From NCBI GenBank assembly GCA_022760475.1, contig JALEFZ010000088.1, positions 372,001 to 436,000 on the forward strand: a DNA stretch of 64,000 nt. The letters run 5' to 3'. Positions 17,304 through 26,844 of the stretch are shown in pieces. The position numbers were made by a program, and so were the translations under genes. Every line of letters starts with the position of its first letter. The first letter of the stretch is position 1. Source of the DNA: Bacteroidia bacterium. GTDB taxonomy: Bacteria > Bacteroidota > Bacteroidia > J057. Below the pieces are notes generated by a model. That model was not told the DNA's origin. It made no database searches and was given only the letters and a program-made list of their open reading frames with translations.

Positions 17304-18582
17304 CTCCTCCTGCAACGACTTCCAACATCTTGTCGGGATGTAGAAACTTATTTGCCAATTCAGGAATGTCATGGCTTTGGATGCCCTGGATTACTTCAAA
17401 TCTCCGATCCAGCTCAGCAAAAGAAATTCCATTTACCACAGAAAATCGTAACCAGTCTCCCATTTGGAAAGGTGTTTCACGTTCGCTAATGCTCTTGCCC
17501 AGCAGGTAGTTTTTGACCAATGAAAGCTCATCCATCCCAATTTCTTCATCTTGAAGCCTACGTATCTCCTTCTTTGCTTCTGAAATGGTGGCCTCTACAT
17601 GCTCATTGCCCACATCTCCCTGGATGATAAATACTCCATCATGCTTCATGGCGATATAACCGGAGTAAATGCCATAGGTATAGCCTTTTTCCTCTCGTAT
17701 GTTTTTCATGAGCCGCGATCCGAAGTAGCCGCCCAATATGGTATTGAGTACCCTGATTTTGTAAAAATCCGGATGAAGTCTTGACACACCCAGGTGTCCC
17801 AATCTAACGGTGGATTGCATCCCTTCTTTGGGAAGGTGAGACCTGCCAATTTGATTCAAGGCCTGGAAATCAAATTCAGGTAGGGCAATCTGTTCCCCCT
17901 CAGGGCGATCCAATGTTCCAAATTCTGCCTCCAGCCTATCCATGATTTCTGCCTCTTCGAAAACTCCTATGACTGCAAGTGTCATGTAGGAAGGATTCAA
18001 CCACTTTTGAAAGTTTTCCTTTAAGTGAGACAGTTTCAAGGTTTCTATTTCTTCTGGGCCTACGCTGAGTCCGTAAGGATGGGAAGGCCCAAAAATCCTG
18101 TGCCCAAAATGGCGGCTGGCCATTTTTACTGTTTTTTGTGCATTGATCCTGGCACCCTGGATGCCACGGATTTTCATGGTATTGAATTCCTGTTCTGGGA
18201 AGGTTGGGCTCAATAGGCACTCTTTCAACAAAGGCAGGGTATGCTTAACATTGGGAGTAGTGGTGGCTAATTTGAAAGCCATCGACTCTTCCTCAACCTC
18301 ATGGCTCATCCACGCGCCAAAATTATCCAATGCCTGCGAGAAGGATAAGCTATCGTAATTCTTAGTACCCTCCTGCATCATTTTTGCCATATGACTCAAG
18401 AGCCCAGGTACAGGAACATGGTTTTTGCCAAGTTTGAAAATGGCTTGCACTTCCACGACTTCAACATTGCCATACGGCAACAGGACAACCTCTATCCCAT
18501 TGGAAAGGGTCTTTGTACTGAAAGTGGGGAATGGAATGTGGTGGAAGGGGCGCGATGATGGTGGTCTGGTACGATCGAGCAC
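17296..18582 (-). CDS. M16 (insulinase/pitrilysin) family protein, zinc motif lost
   Basis: The 428-residue protein has the M16 layout of two halves: an N-terminal half starting TKTLSNGIEVVLLP and a C-terminal half with GSRLMKNIREEKGYTYGI. The inverted zinc motif HxxEH, expected just before the GT, is replaced by SHMAK in LLSHMAKMMQEGT, so both zinc histidines and the catalytic glutamate are missing. Such members usually serve as non-catalytic partners of active M16 peptidases. No signal peptide is visible. GTG at 18582 (giving LDRTRPP) is taken as start because the longer frame would run through the upstream gene's terminator and 11 bp into that gene. Confidence 0.85.
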   Translation of the reverse strand: MLDRTRPPSSRPFHHIPFPTFSTKTLSNGIEVVLLPYGNVEVVEVQAIFKLGKNHVPVPGLLSHMAKMMQEGTKNYDSLSFSQALDNFGAWMSHEVEEESMAFKLATTTPNVKHTLPLLKECLLSPTFPEQEFNTMKIRGIQGARINAQKTVKMASRHFGHRIFGPSHPYGLSVGPEEIETLKLSHLKENFQKWLNPSYMTLAVIGVFEEAEIMDRLEAEFGTLDRPEGEQIALPEFDFQALNQIGRSHLPKEGMQSTVRLGHLGVSRLHPDFYKIRVLNTILGGYFGSRLMKNIREEKGYTYGIYSGYIAMKHDGVFIIQGDVGNEHVEATISEAKKEIRRLQDEEIGMDELSLVKNYLLGKSISERETPFQMGDWLRFSVVNGISFAELDRRFEVIQGIQSHDIPELANKFLHPDKMLEVVAGGEK

Positions 18583-18601
18583 TGAGGATTTTTTTTTAGA
18601 T

Positions 18602-18636
18602 AAAAAAAGTCGCCATAGAAAATTTCCAATGGCGAC
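18602..18636 (-). terminator. Terminator between the secreted propeller-like gene and the M16 gene
   Basis: An 8-bp stem (GTCGCCAT and ATGGCGAC) with a 12-base loop is followed on the minus strand by seven T. It lies 20 bp after the stop of the upstream minus-strand gene. Confidence 0.85.
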
Positions 18637-18655
18637 CTTAATTACGAAAGTTTTT

Positions 18656-20134
18656 TTACTCTTCAAATTTTACCTTCAAAACGGTATAAATTTTACCGCG
18701 CTTCCGAAGATATACCAGCAAGGCTTCGTCGTTGCCGGTCTGAACGCTATATCTTGGGTAGTAGAAATCACCGTATTTGTAGTCGGGTATCAGGGGAACC
18801 CTAGGCCCTACATTTCCCTCAATGTCCACCAACTGATTGTAAACATTCAGGTTGGCTCTACGAGGCTTATACTCATAGAAAATATATGTTCCCATCGCAC
18901 TGGATGCATTGAAAAAGGAAAGATTGGCAGGTTGATCAGAAGCCTGTCGTTTTTCGACTACAGATTGCCATTCGATATCTCCATCAGGACTGATGGAAGT
19001 AAGGATGACATCGTCATAATGATAAATTTCCCTATCTACAAGGTATCCAAACTGATCTCGGTAAGTTTGATACACAATGTAGAACTTCTCAGCGATAAGC
19101 AAGACTCCTCCGTCAGAGCGAAGGATGATTCCATCCTCAGGCCTGATATAAAAATCCCTGATTTCTTTTCCACGATTGATTTGACCTTTGGAGAGGTAGT
19201 TTCGGAGGAAATCCTGCGAAAATGGGGCAGTTGCTTCTTTTTCTACAATACCCATCCAGTTAATTTTCTGTAGGTAGGTACCCGCCATTTGGTCAGCCCC
19301 TCTATTAGAATAAAACCCAGCAAGGTACAGGTTTTCATCTCTATCAATCCTAAAGGTCATATCAGCGATGATGCGGTCTCCGAGGTCAATTTCAAATTCG
19401 CGGCCTTCGTTGATTTGCGTATCATATCGGTAAGCAAGGTAAACAAAGTTGTTGGGGTCGGTTACCCATCCCCTTTCCGAAAACTTTCCAAGGACAAAGA
19501 CATTGCCTTGGTTACTGACTCTGATATTGGTTACCCTGAACCTGTTGTCTGGGTATTTTAAGGTCAGTTCGCCATTTGCAATGCTGGCACCTTCCTCTGA
19601 GAAGAGGTAGTAAAGCACCTTTTCTGCTTCCTTCCTGTTTTGTAGATTTTTGTAGCACAATAGCCTTCGTTTATTTGGCGAAAGCACATACTGAAGGTCT
19701 ACCTTCTGCTCCTTTTGATTGGGATAAATGGAAAGTATTGCTTCCTTTTCAAGTACTTCACCTTCAAGGCTATATCGGTAGTAATAGGTCTTGATTACTT
19801 TTTCTCTAGGGAAAAACTCTGATACAAATACCAGAATGTTTTCGCCCAGGACTGTCATGAAGTCAACATTTTTGCGTCCATTTTGCTGGATGACTTCTTT
19901 TGTCCACTCTTTTCTAAAGGTACTGTTATACTTGGTGATAGCCAGGAATCTGTTTGAAGCCTTGCTATACGGGCCGAGTGTCACCAGTCCATTGTCCTTA
20001 GGGGAATATTCTATAAAATCTGGTTTGGGTTCTCGTCTTCCAATATCCAGCCTTGCCCCGATCTTCTGGGCGGATAGCTCGGAAATAGAAGAGAAAATCA
20101 AGACCAGTATTAGCCAAAAAGCAGTTCGGGTCAT
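18656..20134 (-). CDS. Secreted protein, probably beta-propeller-like
   Basis: The 492-residue protein starts with a Sec signal (MTRTAFWLILVLIFSSISELSAQ). The mature part is a succession of beta-strand units with turn-like motifs such as ILRSDGGVLLIAEKFYIVY, IRVSNQGNVFVLGKF and FRIDRDENLYLAGFY, spaced about 45-70 residues apart, as in propeller proteins. I see no catalytic motif. Similar proteins of unknown role are frequent in Bacteroidota genomes. It follows the small membrane protein gene by 5 bp, so the two are likely co-transcribed. Confidence 0.75.
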   Translation of the reverse strand: MTRTAFWLILVLIFSSISELSAQKIGARLDIGRREPKPDFIEYSPKDNGLVTLGPYSKASNRFLAITKYNSTFRKEWTKEVIQQNGRKNVDFMTVLGENILVFVSEFFPREKVIKTYYYRYSLEGEVLEKEAILSIYPNQKEQKVDLQYVLSPNKRRLLCYKNLQNRKEAEKVLYYLFSEEGASIANGELTLKYPDNRFRVTNIRVSNQGNVFVLGKFSERGWVTDPNNFVYLAYRYDTQINEGREFEIDLGDRIIADMTFRIDRDENLYLAGFYSNRGADQMAGTYLQKINWMGIVEKEATAPFSQDFLRNYLSKGQINRGKEIRDFYIRPEDGIILRSDGGVLLIAEKFYIVYQTYRDQFGYLVDREIYHYDDVILTSISPDGDIEWQSVVEKRQASDQPANLSFFNASSAMGTYIFYEYKPRRANLNVYNQLVDIEGNVGPRVPLIPDYKYGDFYYPRYSVQTGNDEALLVYLRKRGKIYTVLKVKFEE

Positions 20135-20139
20135 ACGAA

Positions 20140-20349
20140 TTAATATCTCTTATTATCTTTAAGTGTCTTGTAAGATCTCCAAAATCTGAAACCTCCATAT
20201 GCTGCCAACAAAGAACCGATGAAAATATGGTAAATTGGGGGAGCATCCTTTAACAATGTGGTATCAGGCTGAAGGATCATTATTGCGATTCCACAACCGA
20301 CAAAAAATACGCTCATTATAGCGCCTAATAATCCAACGAATCGTTGCAT
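20140..20349 (-). CDS. Small two-helix membrane protein
   Basis: The 69-residue protein has two hydrophobic helices (about 4-27 and 39-57) joined by a short polar loop (DTTLLKDAPPIY) and a basic C-terminal tail (SYKTLKDNKRY). The family is not recognised. It is the first gene of a two-gene unit with the secreted protein 5 bp downstream. The 225-bp gap to the divergent caspase gene would hold both promoters. Confidence 0.65.
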   Translation of the reverse strand: MQRFVGLLGAIMSVFFVGCGIAIMILQPDTTLLKDAPPIYHIFIGSLLAAYGGFRFWRSYKTLKDNKRY

Positions 20350-20574
20350 AAGTAGTTTTTTTGATTGGAATTCAAATGAATATCCGTGTATACAAACTTA
20401 TCAATTAACCAAATTTGCTAAAAAGACCAGACTAAGACCAAGTATCCACAGAATTTGTGTAATTTATTTTGGGGATTATGTGCAAAATGGGTCAGTTTTT
20501 GAATGAATCTCCTTGTAGGGTACTACGTAAACACTACTATCCCCGTAGTGATAAGCTTTATTAGATATACCATT

Positions 20575-22560
20575 ATGCCTAAAACCCCTTTGAATTTATT
20601 TTTGATCTTCTTCATCTGCCCCCTGTTTGTATTTTCTCAAAACAGATTCACCCGCTTTTACGGAGGTCCAGCCAATGAACATGCCATCAAAGCTATTCAA
20701 AGCAAGGATGGTGATGTTGTAGTAGCTGGGATTACTTTTTCATATGGAAAGGGTAAGAGTGATGTTTGGGTAATGAAGCTCGATAGCTATGGGGAAGAGA
20801 TTTGGAGAAAGTACATTGGTCAGGAAGGTTTTGACTTTGTAAGTGGGATCATTGAAACGAGGGATGGTAACTATACCCTGGCGGGCTATCGCAAAGACAA
20901 AGACAACTCGAATGCCGACGCATGGGTCGCTCAGTTGAACCGCTATGGAGAAGTGATGTGGGAGCATACCTTCGGTTGGGAAGGCTCAGATGAGATCAAA
21001 GCTCTAATCCAAACCAATGATGGTGGTTTTGCACTTTGTGGGGTAACCGATTCAAAAGGGGATGGACAAGGAGATGTATGGTTGTTGAGACTCAATGCCG
21101 TAGGGGATTTGCTTTGGGACAAGGCATATGGCGGGAAATACAATGAAAAAGGTCTTTCTATAGTAGAAGACCAAAATGACGCATTGGTTATTTGTGGCTA
21201 TGGCAATTATCCAGAAAGCAAATCGGATATGCTGGTCTTGAAAGTGGATCGAAATGGAAAGGGGATTTGGAAGAAAATACTTCGTGAAAAAGGAGTTGGA
21301 GTTGCAGAGTGTCTCACAAATACTTCTGACGGAGGCGTATTGATCGCAGGCAGGAAGGAAAGCAAGAATGGAAACGGATTAGATGGGACAATCCTGAGCT
21401 TGTCAGCATCCGGGGGAGTTCGCTGGGAGAAAAACTTTGGCGATAGCAGGTTAGAAGGATTTGTAGACCTACAGCCTGTAAGTGGAGGTTTTGTGCTTAT
21501 TGGACAAAAAGAAAGGCGTCAAAGTCGCAGAGATTTGTGGCTTATGAAAGTTTCTGAGTCAGGCGATTTGATCTGGGAGCGCAATCCCATCGCGTCCAAT
21601 AAGGACTGGGCACATGGTGTAGCTGTAAGCAGAGATGGAGGGTTGATCCTGGCAGGAGGAACCAAGTCATATGGAAACGGAGGAAGCGATATGTTGATCA
21701 TGAAGACCAACCGTCGTGGCGAGCCCGAACCTGGTTCATTTGACGGAGGCGGAGAAATCGTTTCCAGAACTGAAAACTCGGATGCTCCAAGAGAAAGCGA
21801 TCCTTTCAAACCTAATCTTTATATCCTGTCAATTGGTGTATCGGACTACAAATTTGAAGACATCGACCTGCGATACGCTCACGCAGATGCCTCCTCTATC
21901 GGGGAGAAATTCAGCGAATTGGAAGGAAGCCTTTATGGCCAGGTCAAAGTCAAGCAACTTCTCAATGGAGACGCCAATCTTGTCAATATTAAAAAAGGAC
22001 TAAGCTGGTTGGAGCGTGAGGCTACCCAGAAGGATGTAATTCTGCTTTTCATATCTGCCCACGGTGCATTAGATAATAAAGGGAACCTGTTTATCCTGCC
22101 CTCGGATTTCCAATCCAGCGATTTGTTTGCTACGGGCCTCAACATCAGTCAAATAACTGAAGGAATCAGTGGAACTCCCTGCAAAAAACTTATTTTGTTA
22201 GACGCATGTCATTCCGGCCAATCAGGATATGACATCCTTGAGACAGCTTCTGTCAAGGCACTGAATGTAAACCAAGCCGTGGAGGAACTTGTTGGAGGGC
22301 AAACTGGGGTTACGGTTATGACTTCTTCAAGTGGCAATGAGTTTTCCTACGAAAATTCCAGTTGGAAACATGGTGCCTTCACCAAGGGAATCCTTGAAGG
22401 CCTGGATGGAAGGGCTGATTACAACCACGACGAGTTGATTTCGCTTTTGGAACTCAATCTCTATGTTACAGAGAGGGTAAAGGAGCTTACACGCGGCCAG
22501 CAACATCCCTATACTCCAATCAACCTTTTTGGTGATATTCCTCTGTTTATTGTAGAGTGA
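20575..22560 (+). CDS. Secreted caspase-like (C14) protein with N-terminal propeller repeats
   Basis: ATG at 20575 gives a Sec signal (LFLIFFICPLFVFSQ), preferred over an ATG 72 bp upstream. Residues about 25-400 are seven or so repeats of about 50 residues with the pattern DGGFALCGVTDSKGDGQGDVW ... RLNAVGDLLW, a propeller-type array. From about 415 a caspase-hemoglobinase domain follows: LSIGVSDYK, His496 in LFISAHGAL and Cys545 in LLDACHSGQ, the two catalytic residues. Caspase-like peptidases cut after basic or acidic residues, usually in regulated cascades. The signal peptide places this one in the periplasm or outside. A hairpin follows the stop, so it is probably transcribed alone. Confidence 0.9.
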   Translation: MPKTPLNLFLIFFICPLFVFSQNRFTRFYGGPANEHAIKAIQSKDGDVVVAGITFSYGKGKSDVWVMKLDSYGEEIWRKYIGQEGFDFVSGIIETRDGNYTLAGYRKDKDNSNADAWVAQLNRYGEVMWEHTFGWEGSDEIKALIQTNDGGFALCGVTDSKGDGQGDVWLLRLNAVGDLLWDKAYGGKYNEKGLSIVEDQNDALVICGYGNYPESKSDMLVLKVDRNGKGIWKKILREKGVGVAECLTNTSDGGVLIAGRKESKNGNGLDGTILSLSASGGVRWEKNFGDSRLEGFVDLQPVSGGFVLIGQKERRQSRRDLWLMKVSESGDLIWERNPIASNKDWAHGVAVSRDGGLILAGGTKSYGNGGSDMLIMKTNRRGEPEPGSFDGGGEIVSRTENSDAPRESDPFKPNLYILSIGVSDYKFEDIDLRYAHADASSIGEKFSELEGSLYGQVKVKQLLNGDANLVNIKKGLSWLEREATQKDVILLFISAHGALDNKGNLFILPSDFQSSDLFATGLNISQITEGISGTPCKKLILLDACHSGQSGYDILETASVKALNVNQAVEELVGGQTGVTVMTSSSGNEFSYENSSWKHGAFTKGILEGLDGRADYNHDELISLLELNLYVTERVKELTRGQQHPYTPINLFGDIPLFIVE

Positions 22561-22585
22561 TTCCTAATATCTGAACAAAGAAATT

Positions 22586-22629
22586 AAAGGTGCTTTTTGT
22601 CCATGCATTCCAAGGGCAGGAGCACCTTT
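22586..22629 (+). terminator. Likely terminator after the caspase gene
   Basis: A 9-bp inverted repeat (AAAGGTGCT and AGCACCTTT) with a 26-base loop, then TCTTCATT. The loop is long, so this is moderate evidence. It separates the caspase gene from the helicase gene. Confidence 0.55.
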
Positions 22630-22743
22630 CTTCATTGAACCATGCTACAGTATCCAAAGCCTGGAGTGATTCTGAAAGTGATCACAGACTTTTTGCTATC
22701 AGCAGGCTACTTTCTTAATTTGCTGTAAATATAGCCTTGCTTG

Positions 22744-25700
22744 ATGCGTCAAATTCTCCATTCCTATAAACTACGTCTAACCAACCTGAGCCAGGGAAAT
22801 CGTTCCCTCAAACTGGGACGCCTGGGAAAAAGGCGAGACATTGACCTGAAAGACTTTGACAATATAGAGGAGGATAGCGCAGAAAAAATCCTGGCCAGAA
22901 TCATCGAAGGCAAGGATGTAAATTTACTTTCAAGGCTAAATCCAAGGTTTGAAGCTGCTAATGTGCTTGATCGTCGCTTAAATCAGGTATATCGAACCGC
23001 AGTTACGTTGGAGGAAGAAAGCGGAAGCTATGACCTCTTTTTGGGTTACCCTTTTGTAGAGGGAAAATTCATCGACGACACGATTTGCCGTTGTCCTGTA
23101 CTTCTGTTTCCCGTCAGGCTGGAAAGAAATCTTCAGGGACGCCCTCGCTGGAAATTGTCTTACCTGAAAGGAGAGGGAATCCAGTTTAACAAGACATTTT
23201 TCCTTGCTTATGAGCGATATAATCAACTTCGCCTAAAAGATCCTTTTTGGGATGAGGAAATTGAAAATGGAAAAGACTGGTTGTTGTGGATCAGGGGGCT
23301 TTATGAGAAAATCAAGGAGTATGAGCTTGAAGTGAACTTTAATCCTCGTCTGTTTGACCTGGAAATTCAGTCATTTAAGGATATGCGAAAGGAAGAATTG
23401 GATCACTTCAGAAAGGGAGTGCTTACCTTTCGATCACAAGCAGTTTTGGGAATCTTTCCTCAATCAGATTCTGCTCTTTTGAGCAATTACAATCAGATCG
23501 AGGAAAAGCTAGAGGATTTTCCTCTGGAACACCTATTTCAGGCACCTATTACTGGCAAGACCAAGGATTTGCCCTACATAAAGGAAGAAGACCGGTTTTT
23601 CGTTACAGATGTAGATCAATCACAAGAAGAAGCCATCCTCAAGGTAAAACATGGCAAATCTTTGGTAGTTCATGGCCCTCCCGGAACGGGCAAATCCCAG
23701 GTTATTGTGAATATCATGGCCGATGCCCTTGCGCATGGAAAAAAGGTATTGCTGGTATCACAAAAGCGAGCTGCCCTGGACGTGGTATACAAAAGGATGG
23801 CTGGTCTGGGCTTGGCCAACTTTGCGGTGCTGTTGCATGATTACCGGCATGACAGGGCGGACATTTTTTCCCAAATAAGGCGTCAGGTAGATTCCATTGA
23901 AACATACAAAAAAGACCTGATTGACCTAAACATCACCAAATGGGAACATGACTATAAACGTCTTTCGAGGGAAGTAGATCAGCTAAATCGTGATTTTGAG
24001 GCCTTGCACAAAGCATTGCTTGATCAAAAGCCTTTTGGTATTTCAGTTCATGAACTTTACTTGAAAGCCGATAAGGAAGCCGCCATTTTGCCTATTAAAG
24101 AGTTTGCAGAGCATTCTGGCCGCGAGCAGCTCCTTTCATTTTGTGAAAAGGTCCAGACCCTGCTGGATTATCAGGATTTACTTGATCCAGCGCATCCCTG
24201 GGCGCAGAGGTTGAGCTTCAGGCGATACCAATCTGGCGACAGAGATGGCATTCTTCTGAGGTTGCAAGGGCTTGGAGGCCAGATTAATATGGTAAATGGG
24301 CAATACTCTAAGTTTTCTGAAGCCTTTGGAAAAGACATCTTAGATCCTGAACAGAATAAAAATCGCATCCTTCATTTTAAAGAATGGGATTCCAGGCTAA
24401 AGAATATTGCAGCAAGGCAAGACTATGAAGCCCTGGATCGACAGAAGATTAAACCAGATAGCCTAAAGAAGAGGTTGCAAAAGCTGGGAACACTACTGAA
24501 GCAGTTGGATAAATGTGAACTGTTGGATGATGGATATTGGACGTTGCTGGGGGAACTGCTCAAACATGATGAAAGCTATCAGAATCTGCATATGAGTCCG
24601 TTTCGTCGGATAAGCCTGGATTATCAGCGTGCTCGTTGGTTTTTTAATAAAATACTCAAACGCTTTGATCAGAAAATAAGCCAGGAGTATTACAAAAAAG
24701 TCATCAAGAAGGAGGTTGACCGATTTAGGAAATTACATCAGTGGTTTGTAAAAAACCATGAAAATGGCTTTTTGGGAGATTTTCCATTGCTCAATACCCA
24801 AAATGAGAAGAGAGATTGGCTTAAGAGAAAAATGACCCATCTCCAGCAATTCCGAGAACTGAATGACATAAATTACTTTCTCAAACTCAAGCCAAAATTC
24901 CGAGTAGGAAACTTCGATAAAGAGCATTGGGAGAATAGTATCAGTAGCGTCCGTGAATTTGACACATACAACAGTTCCCTTTCTAACATATTAGCGAATT
25001 GGAGAGCAATATTCCATTCAGATCAGGTAGCGCAATTAAAATCAGGATTTAAAAGTCCTGGTGGGAGTGATGACTATGTAGATAAGCTAACAACAAGTTT
25101 TGAGAAAGATTTTGAGGATCTCAGAGACCTGGATGCCTTGCTAGCCAATTATTCAAGCCTGGAAATGGAAGCGCTTGAACAGATTAGGCCAGCAGTGAAG
25201 GAGTTGAATCCTGAAGAATTGACAAAGGCCATAAAGAATTCGGTTTACCATTATTGGATTGAAAAGGCAGAGAAAAATGAACCCATTCTAAGAGAGGTAA
25301 GTAGCAGGAGCTGGCCAAGAAAGGAGCGAGACTTTACAGATAAATTTTTTAGGAAAAGAGAAAAACTCACAGAGCTGATTCTGAGGAGGTTGAAAGAAAG
25401 TCTGGTTGATATCATTGAGTACAATCGCCTGAAGAACCCCATTACATTTAGGGAAATATACCATCAGGTAAGTAAAAAAAGGCGCTTGTGGTCTGTTCGG
25501 AAACTCATTGAGAAAAGCTGGGATACTGGATTGAACTTGTTACTTCCTTGCTGGATGGCATCGCCAGAATCTGCGGCAGCTATTTTTCCCATGAAGAAGG
25601 ACTTCTTTGACCTGGTCATCTTCGATGAGGCATCACAGTGCTTTGTCGAAAAGGCCATTCCGGTTTTGCTACGTGGAAAGCAGGCAGTTGTGGCCGGAGA

Positions 25701-26844
25701 TGATAAGCAATTAGCTCCTACGGATCTTTACCGTGTTCGGCATGAAGACATGGGAGAAGATGAGTTCGTAGAGGATGAAATAGCATTGGAAGTCAATTCT
25801 ATACTGGATTTGGTAAAAAATACCTTCGAAGAAAGCAACCTGAGTTGGCATTACCGTTCTCAGGATCAGAGTCTGATCAATTTCTCCAATCAGGCATTTT
25901 ATGAAGGCAGGTTGGAAGTAATTGAGGCAGCCAAAAGTGATCCCTTAAATGTGCCTGCACTAAACTGGATTTCGGTCGATGGCAAATGGAGAAATAATAA
26001 AAATGAAGAAGAGGCAATTGAGGTTATTTCATTGATAAAAAGACTCATCAAACGGGCAGACAAGCCTTCCATTGGGGTAGTTACCTTCAACTTTATGCAG
26101 CAGGAACTGATCAAGGATTACGTGGACAGGGAGTTGGAATATTTGGGTAAACATGAGCCCCAAACTTATGAATTGTTCCGAGAGTGTCTTTACAAGCATC
26201 ATGGGGAAGAGTTTCAGGGCTTGTTTGTAAAGAATATTGAGAATGTACAGGGGGACGAAAGGGACATCATTATATTCTCGACAGGCTATGGCCCTAATGA
26301 AAAGGGAAAAATCAGTACGAACTTTGGCTTACTCAACAAAGCAGGCGGCGAAAACAGGCTCAATGTGGCCATTTCAAGGGCGAGAAAAAAGATTTATGTC
26401 ATCTGTTCCTTTAATCCTGCTGAATTGAAGGTTGAAAATGCTACCAATGATGGCCCTCGTTTATTCAGGGATTACCTTAGTTATGTAAAAGCCATTTCTG
26501 AAGGCAGGGAAAAAGAGGCCATCCAGATGCTCAACATCCAGTATAAGGAGGACCTGACCTACGAAGCACCCAATCCTCTGGCGGATCGAATGGAAGCACA
26601 TTATGGAGAAAAGGGCTACGATACCCTTCGAAATGTAGGCAAAACCTGCTATAAAGTGGATTTGGCCGTTCGGCAGCCGGGGCAGTCCCACTTTAATCTT
26701 GCAGTAGAATGTGAAGGCCCCAATTTCTTTTCAGGTAAAACCGCCAAGGAGCGGCACATTTACCGCAAAGCTTTGCTGGAAGGGAGGGGCTGGACTTTTA
26801 GACGAGTTTGGGGCCGGAATTTATGGCTTGGTCGTTTTGACTGA
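22744..26844 (+). CDS. Large SF1 helicase with C-terminal Vsr-like (MTES_1575-type) nuclease domain
   Basis: The 1366-residue protein has an N-terminal DUF4011-like region, then Walker A GPPGTGKS (residues 311-318), a long coiled-coil insertion (about 390-930), Walker B VIFDEASQ (Asp961-Glu962), the motif III area GDDKQLAP, and the second RecA half with ENVQGDERDIIIFS and NVAISRARKK. The last 90 residues carry KVDLAV (Asp1306) and VECEG (Glu1322, Glu1324), followed by HIYRKALLEGRGW, which fits the MTES_1575/Vsr nuclease fold found at the end of such helicases. Single-gene helicase-nuclease proteins of this type occur in anti-phage defence; that role here is inferred. Its end overlaps the opposing gene by 47 bp. 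Confidence 0.9.
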   Translation: MRQILHSYKLRLTNLSQGNRSLKLGRLGKRRDIDLKDFDNIEEDSAEKILARIIEGKDVNLLSRLNPRFEAANVLDRRLNQVYRTAVTLEEESGSYDLFLGYPFVEGKFIDDTICRCPVLLFPVRLERNLQGRPRWKLSYLKGEGIQFNKTFFLAYERYNQLRLKDPFWDEEIENGKDWLLWIRGLYEKIKEYELEVNFNPRLFDLEIQSFKDMRKEELDHFRKGVLTFRSQAVLGIFPQSDSALLSNYNQIEEKLEDFPLEHLFQAPITGKTKDLPYIKEEDRFFVTDVDQSQEEAILKVKHGKSLVVHGPPGTGKSQVIVNIMADALAHGKKVLLVSQKRAALDVVYKRMAGLGLANFAVLLHDYRHDRADIFSQIRRQVDSIETYKKDLIDLNITKWEHDYKRLSREVDQLNRDFEALHKALLDQKPFGISVHELYLKADKEAAILPIKEFAEHSGREQLLSFCEKVQTLLDYQDLLDPAHPWAQRLSFRRYQSGDRDGILLRLQGLGGQINMVNGQYSKFSEAFGKDILDPEQNKNRILHFKEWDSRLKNIAARQDYEALDRQKIKPDSLKKRLQKLGTLLKQLDKCELLDDGYWTLLGELLKHDESYQNLHMSPFRRISLDYQRARWFFNKILKRFDQKISQEYYKKVIKKEVDRFRKLHQWFVKNHENGFLGDFPLLNTQNEKRDWLKRKMTHLQQFRELNDINYFLKLKPKFRVGNFDKEHWENSISSVREFDTYNSSLSNILANWRAIFHSDQVAQLKSGFKSPGGSDDYVDKLTTSFEKDFEDLRDLDALLANYSSLEMEALEQIRPAVKELNPEELTKAIKNSVYHYWIEKAEKNEPILREVSSRSWPRKERDFTDKFFRKREKLTELILRRLKESLVDIIEYNRLKNPITFREIYHQVSKKRRLWSVRKLIEKSWDTGLNLLLPCWMASPESAAAIFPMKKDFFDLVIFDEASQCFVEKAIPVLLRGKQAVVAGDDKQLAPTDLYRVRHEDMGEDEFVEDEIALEVNSILDLVKNTFEESNLSWHYRSQDQSLINFSNQAFYEGRLEVIEAAKSDPLNVPALNWISVDGKWRNNKNEEEAIEVISLIKRLIKRADKPSIGVVTFNFMQQELIKDYVDRELEYLGKHEPQTYELFRECLYKHHGEEFQGLFVKNIENVQGDERDIIIFSTGYGPNEKGKISTNFGLLNKAGGENRLNVAISRARKKIYVICSFNPAELKVENATNDGPRLFRDYLSYVKAISEGREKEAIQMLNIQYKEDLTYEAPNPLADRMEAHYGEKGYDTLRNVGKTCYKVDLAVRQPGQSHFNLAVECEGPNFFSGKTAKERHIYRKALLEGRGWTFRRVWGRNLWLGRFD

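Noticed and set aside
18425..19273. Plus-strand frame opposite the M16 and secreted-protein genes
   Set aside because: It crosses two genes and their terminator and is low in structure.
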